From assembly GCF_038502225.1 (NCBI RefSeq), contig NC_091298.1:35922840-35986839 (forward strand): a stretch of DNA of 64,000 nt, in the 5' to 3' direction. Of the stretch, positions 60,503 to 64,000 are shown in pieces; the first letter of the stretch is position 1; every line of letters starts with the position of its first letter. Position numbers and translations under genes: made by a program. The DNA is from Cherax quadricarinatus. Taxonomy: Eukaryota; Arthropoda; Malacostraca; Decapoda; Parastacidae. The notes under the pieces were generated by a model, which saw nothing but the letters and a program-made list of their open reading frames with translations, was not told the DNA's origin and did no database searches.

Positions 60503-60822
60503 AGGCGTAAGGAGAGGAGGAGAATGAGGTAATCAGTCCCTCAACCTGGAGTCGATGTGTTCAGTCCATCAATCTTGTAGAATGTACAGCATAGGGCCGT
60601 AGACGTGCCTTATATACTGTAGAGATGTGAGGTGAAGCAGGCGGAGGCGGGGTCATAGTGGTACCATCCACTAGTCGAAGTAGGTCTTCGTCCAAAGGTT
60701 GAACAAGTGTTGAAGAATTCTTTGTAACAAGATCCCATGATGCTGCTGTGTCTGACAGTTGTGATGAATGGTTTGAAAAACCGACAAGTTGAAGATTGAG
60801 ACACTTATGCAGCATATGGGAA

Positions 60823-60877
60823 TCTTTATTCAGGAAACGTTTCGCCACGCAGTGGCTTCATCAGTCCAATACAAAGA
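60823..60877 (-). ncRNA. type-I hammerhead ribozyme, minus arm copy 2
   Basis: Same sequence and fold as 60448-60502, exactly 375 bases further on. Predicted cleavage between 60836 and 60835. Confidence 0.85.
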
Positions 60878-61197
60878 AGGCGTAAGGAGAGGAGGAGAAT
60901 GAGGTAATCAGTCCCTCAACCTGGAGTCGATGTGTTCAGTCCATCAATCTTGTAGAATGTACAGCATAGGGCCGTAGACGTGCCTTATATACTGTAGAGA
61001 TGTGAGGTGAAGCAGGCGGAGGCGGGGTCATAGTGGTACCATCCACTAGTCGAAGTAGGTCTTCGTCCAAAGGTTGAACAAGTGTTGAAGAATTCTTTGT
61101 AACAAGATCCCATGATGCTGCTGTGTCTGACAGTTGTGATGAATGGTTTGAAAAACCGACAAGTTGAAGATTGAGACACTTATGCAGCATATGGGAA

Positions 61198-61252
61198 TCT
61201 TTATTCAGGAAACGTTTCGCCACGCAGTGGCTTCATCAGTCCAATACAAAGA
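61198..61252 (-). ncRNA. type-I hammerhead ribozyme, minus arm copy 3
   Basis: Same sequence and fold as 60448-60502. Predicted cleavage between 61211 and 61210. Confidence 0.85.
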
Positions 61253-61572
61253 AGGCGTAAGGAGAGGAGGAGAATGAGGTAATCAGTCCCTCAACCTGGA
61301 GTCGATGTGTTCAGTCCATCAATCTTGTAGAATGTACAGCATAGGGCCGTAGACGTGCCTTATATACTGTAGAGATGTGAGGTGAAGCAGGCGGAGGCGG
61401 GGTCATAGTGGTACCATCCACTAGTCGAAGTAGGTCTTCGTCCAAAGGTTGAACAAGTGTTGAAGAATTCTTTGTAACAAGATCCCATGATGCTGCTGTG
61501 TCTGACAGTTGTGATGAATGGTTTGAAAAACCGACAAGTTGAAGATTGAGACACTTATGCAGCATATGGGAA

Positions 61573-61627
61573 TCTTTATTCAGGAAACGTTTCGCCACGC
61601 AGTGGCTTCATCAGTCCAATACAAAGA
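61573..61627 (-). ncRNA. type-I hammerhead ribozyme, minus arm copy 4
   Basis: Same sequence and fold as 60448-60502. Predicted cleavage between 61586 and 61585. The unit containing it ends in the rearranged centre of the inverted array. Confidence 0.85.
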
Positions 61628-62050
61628 AGGCGTAAGGAGAGGAGGAGAATGAGGTAATCAGTCCCTCAACCTGGAGTCGATGTGTTCAGTCCATCAATCT
61701 TGTAGAATGTACAGCATAGGGCCGTAGACGTGCCTTATATACTGTAGAGATGTGAGGTGAAGCAGGCGGAGGCGGGGTCATAGTGGTACCATCCACTAGT
61801 CGAAGTAGGTCTTCGTCCAAAGGTTGAACAAGTGTTGAAGAATTCTTTGTGGCGAAACTGAATAAAGATCCCCCAGTGATGCTATGACCCCGCCTCCGCC
61901 TGCTTCACCCCGCCTCCATCTGCTTCATCTCTACAGTATATAAGGCACGTCTACGGCCCTATGCTGTACATTCTACAAGATTGATGGACTGAACACATCG
62001 ACTCCAGGTTGAGGGACTGATTACCTCATTCTCCTCCTCTCCTTACGCCT

Positions 62051-62105
62051 TCTTTGTATTGGACTGATGAAGCCACTGCGTGGCGAAACGTTTCCTGAAT
62101 AAAGA
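62051..62105 (+). ncRNA. type-I hammerhead ribozyme, plus arm copy 1
   Basis: UCUUU, internal loop, GGA, CUGAUGA at 62064-62070, extra A, helix II GCCAC-UGC-GUGGC, GAAA at 62085-62088, ACGU, U17, then UCC and AAAGA. Predicted cleavage between 62092 and 62093. Confidence 0.85.
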
Positions 62106-62425
62106 TTCCCATATGCTGCATAAGTGTCTCAATCTTCAACTTGTCGGTTTTTCAAACCATTCATCACAACTGTCAGACACAGCAGCATCATGGGATCTTG
62201 TTACAAAGAATTCTTCAACACTTGTTCAACCTTTGGACGAAGACCTACTTCGACTAGTGGATGGTACCACTATGACCCCGCCTCCGCCTGCTTCACCTCA
62301 CATCTCTACAGTATATAAGGCACGTCTACGGCCCTATGCTGTACATTCTACAAGATTGATGGACTGAACACATCGACTCCAGGTTGAGGGACTGATTACC
62401 TCATTCTCCTCCTCTCCTTACGCCT

Positions 62426-62480
62426 TCTTTGTATTGGACTGATGAAGCCACTGCGTGGCGAAACGTTTCCTGAATAAAGA
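62426..62480 (+). ncRNA. type-I hammerhead ribozyme, plus arm copy 2
   Basis: Same sequence and fold as 62051-62105. Predicted cleavage between 62467 and 62468. Confidence 0.85.
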
Positions 62481-62800
62481 TTCCCATATGCTGCATAAGT
62501 GTCTCAATCTTCAACTTGTCGGTTTTTCAAACCATTCATCACAACTGTCAGACACAGCAGCATCATGGGATCTTGTTACAAAGAATTCTTCAACACTTGT
62601 TCAACCTTTGGACGAAGACCTACTTCGACTAGTGGATGGTACCACTATGACCCCGCCTCCGCCTGCTTCACCTCACATCTCTACAGTATATAAGGCACGT
62701 CTACGGCCCTATGCTGTACATTCTACAAGATTGATGGACTGAACACATCGACTCCAGGTTGAGGGACTGATTACCTCATTCTCCTCCTCTCCTTACGCCT

Positions 62801-62855
62801 TCTTTGTATTGGACTGATGAAGCCACTGCGTGGCGAAACGTTTCCTGAATAAAGA
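62801..62855 (+). ncRNA. type-I hammerhead ribozyme, plus arm copy 3
   Basis: Same sequence and fold as 62051-62105. Predicted cleavage between 62842 and 62843. Confidence 0.85.
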
Positions 62856-63175
62856 TTCCCATATGCTGCATAAGTGTCTCAATCTTCAACTTGTCGGTTT
62901 TTCAAACCATTCATCACAACTGTCAGACACAGCAGCATCATGGGATCTTGTTACAAAGAATTCTTCAACACTTGTTCAACCTTTGGACGAAGACCTACTT
63001 CGACTAGTGGATGGTACCACTATGACCCCGCCTCCGCCTGCTTCACCTCACATCTCTACAGTATATAAGGCACGTCTACGGCCCTATGCTGTACATTCTA
63101 CAAGATTGATGGACTGAACACATCGACTCCAGGTTGAGGGACTGATTACCTCATTCTCCTCCTCTCCTTACGCCT

Positions 63176-63230
63176 TCTTTGTATTGGACTGATGAAGCCA
63201 CTGCGTGGCGAAACGTTTCCTGAATAAAGA
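63176..63230 (+). ncRNA. type-I hammerhead ribozyme, plus arm copy 4
   Basis: Same sequence and fold as 62051-62105. Predicted cleavage between 63217 and 63218. It is the outermost copy; the array ends about 40 bases later. Confidence 0.85.
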
Positions 63231-63300
63231 TTCCCATATGCTGCATAAGTGTCTCAATCTTCAACTTGTTAGGTAAGACACATATGCAACAGTTAGACAA

Positions 63301-63356
63301 CTTTATTCCGAAACGTTTCGCCTACACAGTAGGCTTCTTCAGTCGAATACAGAAAG
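63301..63356 (-). ncRNA. type-I hammerhead ribozyme, 438-bp family copy 1
   Basis: Minus strand: outer helix I CUUU/AAAG, inner helix I CGA/UCG, core CUGAAGA plus A, helix II GCCUAC-UGU-GUAGGC, GAAA, ACGU, U17. Predicted cleavage between 63312 and 63311. Inner helix I and helix II differ from the 375-bp family by compensating changes, which supports the fold. All invariant core bases are present. Confidence 0.83.
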
Positions 63357-63738
63357 TAGGCAGGAACAGTAGAGATGTGAAGACGATGTAATCAGTCCAT
63401 CACCCTTAAAGTCGTAGAATTTGAGGTTGTCAGTCCCTCGGCCTGGAGAAGTTCAGTTCCATAGTCAGGAACTATCTGAAGATCAAGCGACAGTGCGGAG
63501 ACTTAAATACTGTCGGAAGGAGAGGTGCAGGGTAGTAGTAGTAGTAGTAATAGTAGTAGTGAGAGGCAACTGAGAGGTCATGTCCCTCTCAGATCCAACC
63601 CTTCTCACTTGAAAAGCTTGTTCAAGGTGTTTTCTGTACCAAGATGCCACGTGTTGCAGTGTCTGACAAGATGAACATCAAAATGGTATACAATACCGAC
63701 AGGTTGTTAGGTAAGACACATATGCAACAGTTAGACAA

Positions 63739-63794
63739 CTTTATTCCGAAACGTTTCGCCTACACAGTAGGCTTCTTCAGTCGAATACAGAAAG
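63739..63794 (-). ncRNA. type-I hammerhead ribozyme, 438-bp family copy 2
   Basis: Same sequence and fold as 63301-63356, 438 bases further on. Predicted cleavage between 63750 and 63749. Confidence 0.83.
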
Positions 63795-64000
63795 TAGGCA
63801 GGAACAGTAGAGATGTGAAGACGATGTAATCAGTCCATCACCCTTAAAGTCGTAGAATTTGAGGTTGTCAGTCCCTCGGCCTGGAGAAGTTCAGTTCCAT
63901 AGTCAGGAACTATCTGAAGATCAAGCGACAGTGCGGAGACTTAAATACTGTCGGAAGGAGAGGTGCAGGGTAGTAGTAGTAGTAGTAATAGTAGTAGTGA

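Larger units (their letters stand above)
60409..61850 (-). mobile_element. tandem 375-bp hammerhead (retrozyme-like) array, minus arm
   Basis: Four near-identical 375-bp units repeat head to tail (the last is incomplete). Each has one type-I hammerhead on the minus strand, a 13-nt hairpin 'ggtttgaaaaacc', and a body without convincing protein coding. Successive predicted cleavage sites are exactly 375 bases apart, so cleavage of a transcript would release 375-nt monomers. Short hammerhead units in tandem are the hallmark of retrozymes, described in plants and animals as non-autonomous elements that spread through small circular RNAs. The arm is mirrored by 61937-63269. Confidence 0.85.
61851..63269 (+). 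mobile_element. tandem 375-bp hammerhead (retrozyme-like) array, plus arm
   Basis: Mirror of the minus arm: four hammerheads at a 375-base pitch on the plus strand. The centre (about 61850-61936) is rearranged. It has a stump 'ggcgaaac' joined directly to 'tgaataaagat', so the stem III segment is deleted, and a partly duplicated 'ccccgcctcc' segment. The array ends at 63269, where the 438-bp family begins. A 95-codon frame in each unit runs through the ribozyme and starts at a non-ATG codon; I do not consider it coding. Confidence 0.85.
63270..64000 (-). mobile_element. tandem 438-bp hammerhead array, second family, runs off the window
   Basis: Two units start with 'taggtaagacacatatgcaa' at 63270 and 63708, a 438-bp period; the second is cut by the window end. 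Each carries a hammerhead on the minus strand, a GTA-rich stretch, a 'ttgcagtgtctgacaag' block shared with 15642-16118, and the 13-nt hairpin ggtatacaatacc (63685-63697). The two units look identical where both are visible. No protein is encoded. It is a sister family of the 375-bp units with the same order of parts. Confidence 0.82.

Noticed and set aside
60561..63117. A 95-codon frame repeated in every 375-bp unit
   Set aside because: It starts at a GTG inside helix II and runs through the ribozyme. Identity between units is due to the tandem repeat, and there is no family match or codon-level evidence.

Overview
The window looks like eukaryotic, repeat-dominated intergenic DNA from an arthropod, most likely a decapod crustacean of the crayfish type. 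That guess rests on long (GT)n and (CT)n microsatellites, kilobase minisatellites, many LINE-type reverse transcriptases (RTs), and several dispersed repeats that I associate from memory with decapod genomes. I see no convincing host protein-coding gene, no intact tRNA or rRNA gene and no CRISPR array. Nearly every long open frame is either a transposon ORF, whole or broken, or an artefact of a tandem repeat whose unit lacks stop codons.

Layout. 1-9.5 kb: AT-rich DNA, two (GT)n tracts, a 35-bp minisatellite of about 80 copies (4.4-7.2 kb) and a small fold-back element (8.65-9.0 kb). 9.5-11.0 kb: a decayed copy of a recurrent arthropod gene family of unknown function. 11.2-26.4 kb: one Tx1/L1-like LINE (element 1, +) bounded by a shared 10-11 bp flank and split in ORF2 by a second copy (element 2, -) with an 8-bp target duplication. 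Element 1 carries a 41-bp VNTR in its 3' UTR. 26.4-32.6 kb: LINE remnants and a tRNA-derived SINE. 32.65-44.4 kb: element 3 (-), a third copy, with a 43-bp VNTR in its 3' UTR. It is interrupted by a near-perfect palindrome made of two truncated Penelope-like elements (39.4-41.3 kb) and a CR1-like LINE (41.3-43.4 kb). 44.4-45.5 kb: another CR1-like remnant and a mariner/pogo-type MITE. 46.5-52.5 kb: element 4 (-), the best-preserved full-length copy, with a 14-bp target duplication inside a 20-bp satellite. 52.5-60 kb: satellite, (CT)n and RT relics. 60.4-64 kb: two kinds of tandem array of short units that each carry a hammerhead ribozyme.

The most interesting signal is a family of hammerhead ribozymes (HHRs) that ties several elements together. 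Tandem 375-bp units, arranged head to head as four ribozymes per arm (60.4-63.3 kb), and tandem 438-bp units (63.3-64 kb) each contain a type-I hammerhead: CUGANGA core, helix II, GAAA, a palindromic ACGU stem III and a closing helix I. Helices I and II differ in sequence between the families yet stay paired. The Penelope-like palindrome and a solitary element with a 12-bp target duplication (15.6-16.1 kb) carry the same architecture with a variant core in which C3 and G8, which pair in the folded ribozyme, have become U3 and A8. A 13-nt hairpin is also shared. The simplest reading is an autonomous Penelope-like retroelement with short non-autonomous, retrozyme-like partners. Self-cleavage, circular RNA and mobility are inferences from sequence only.
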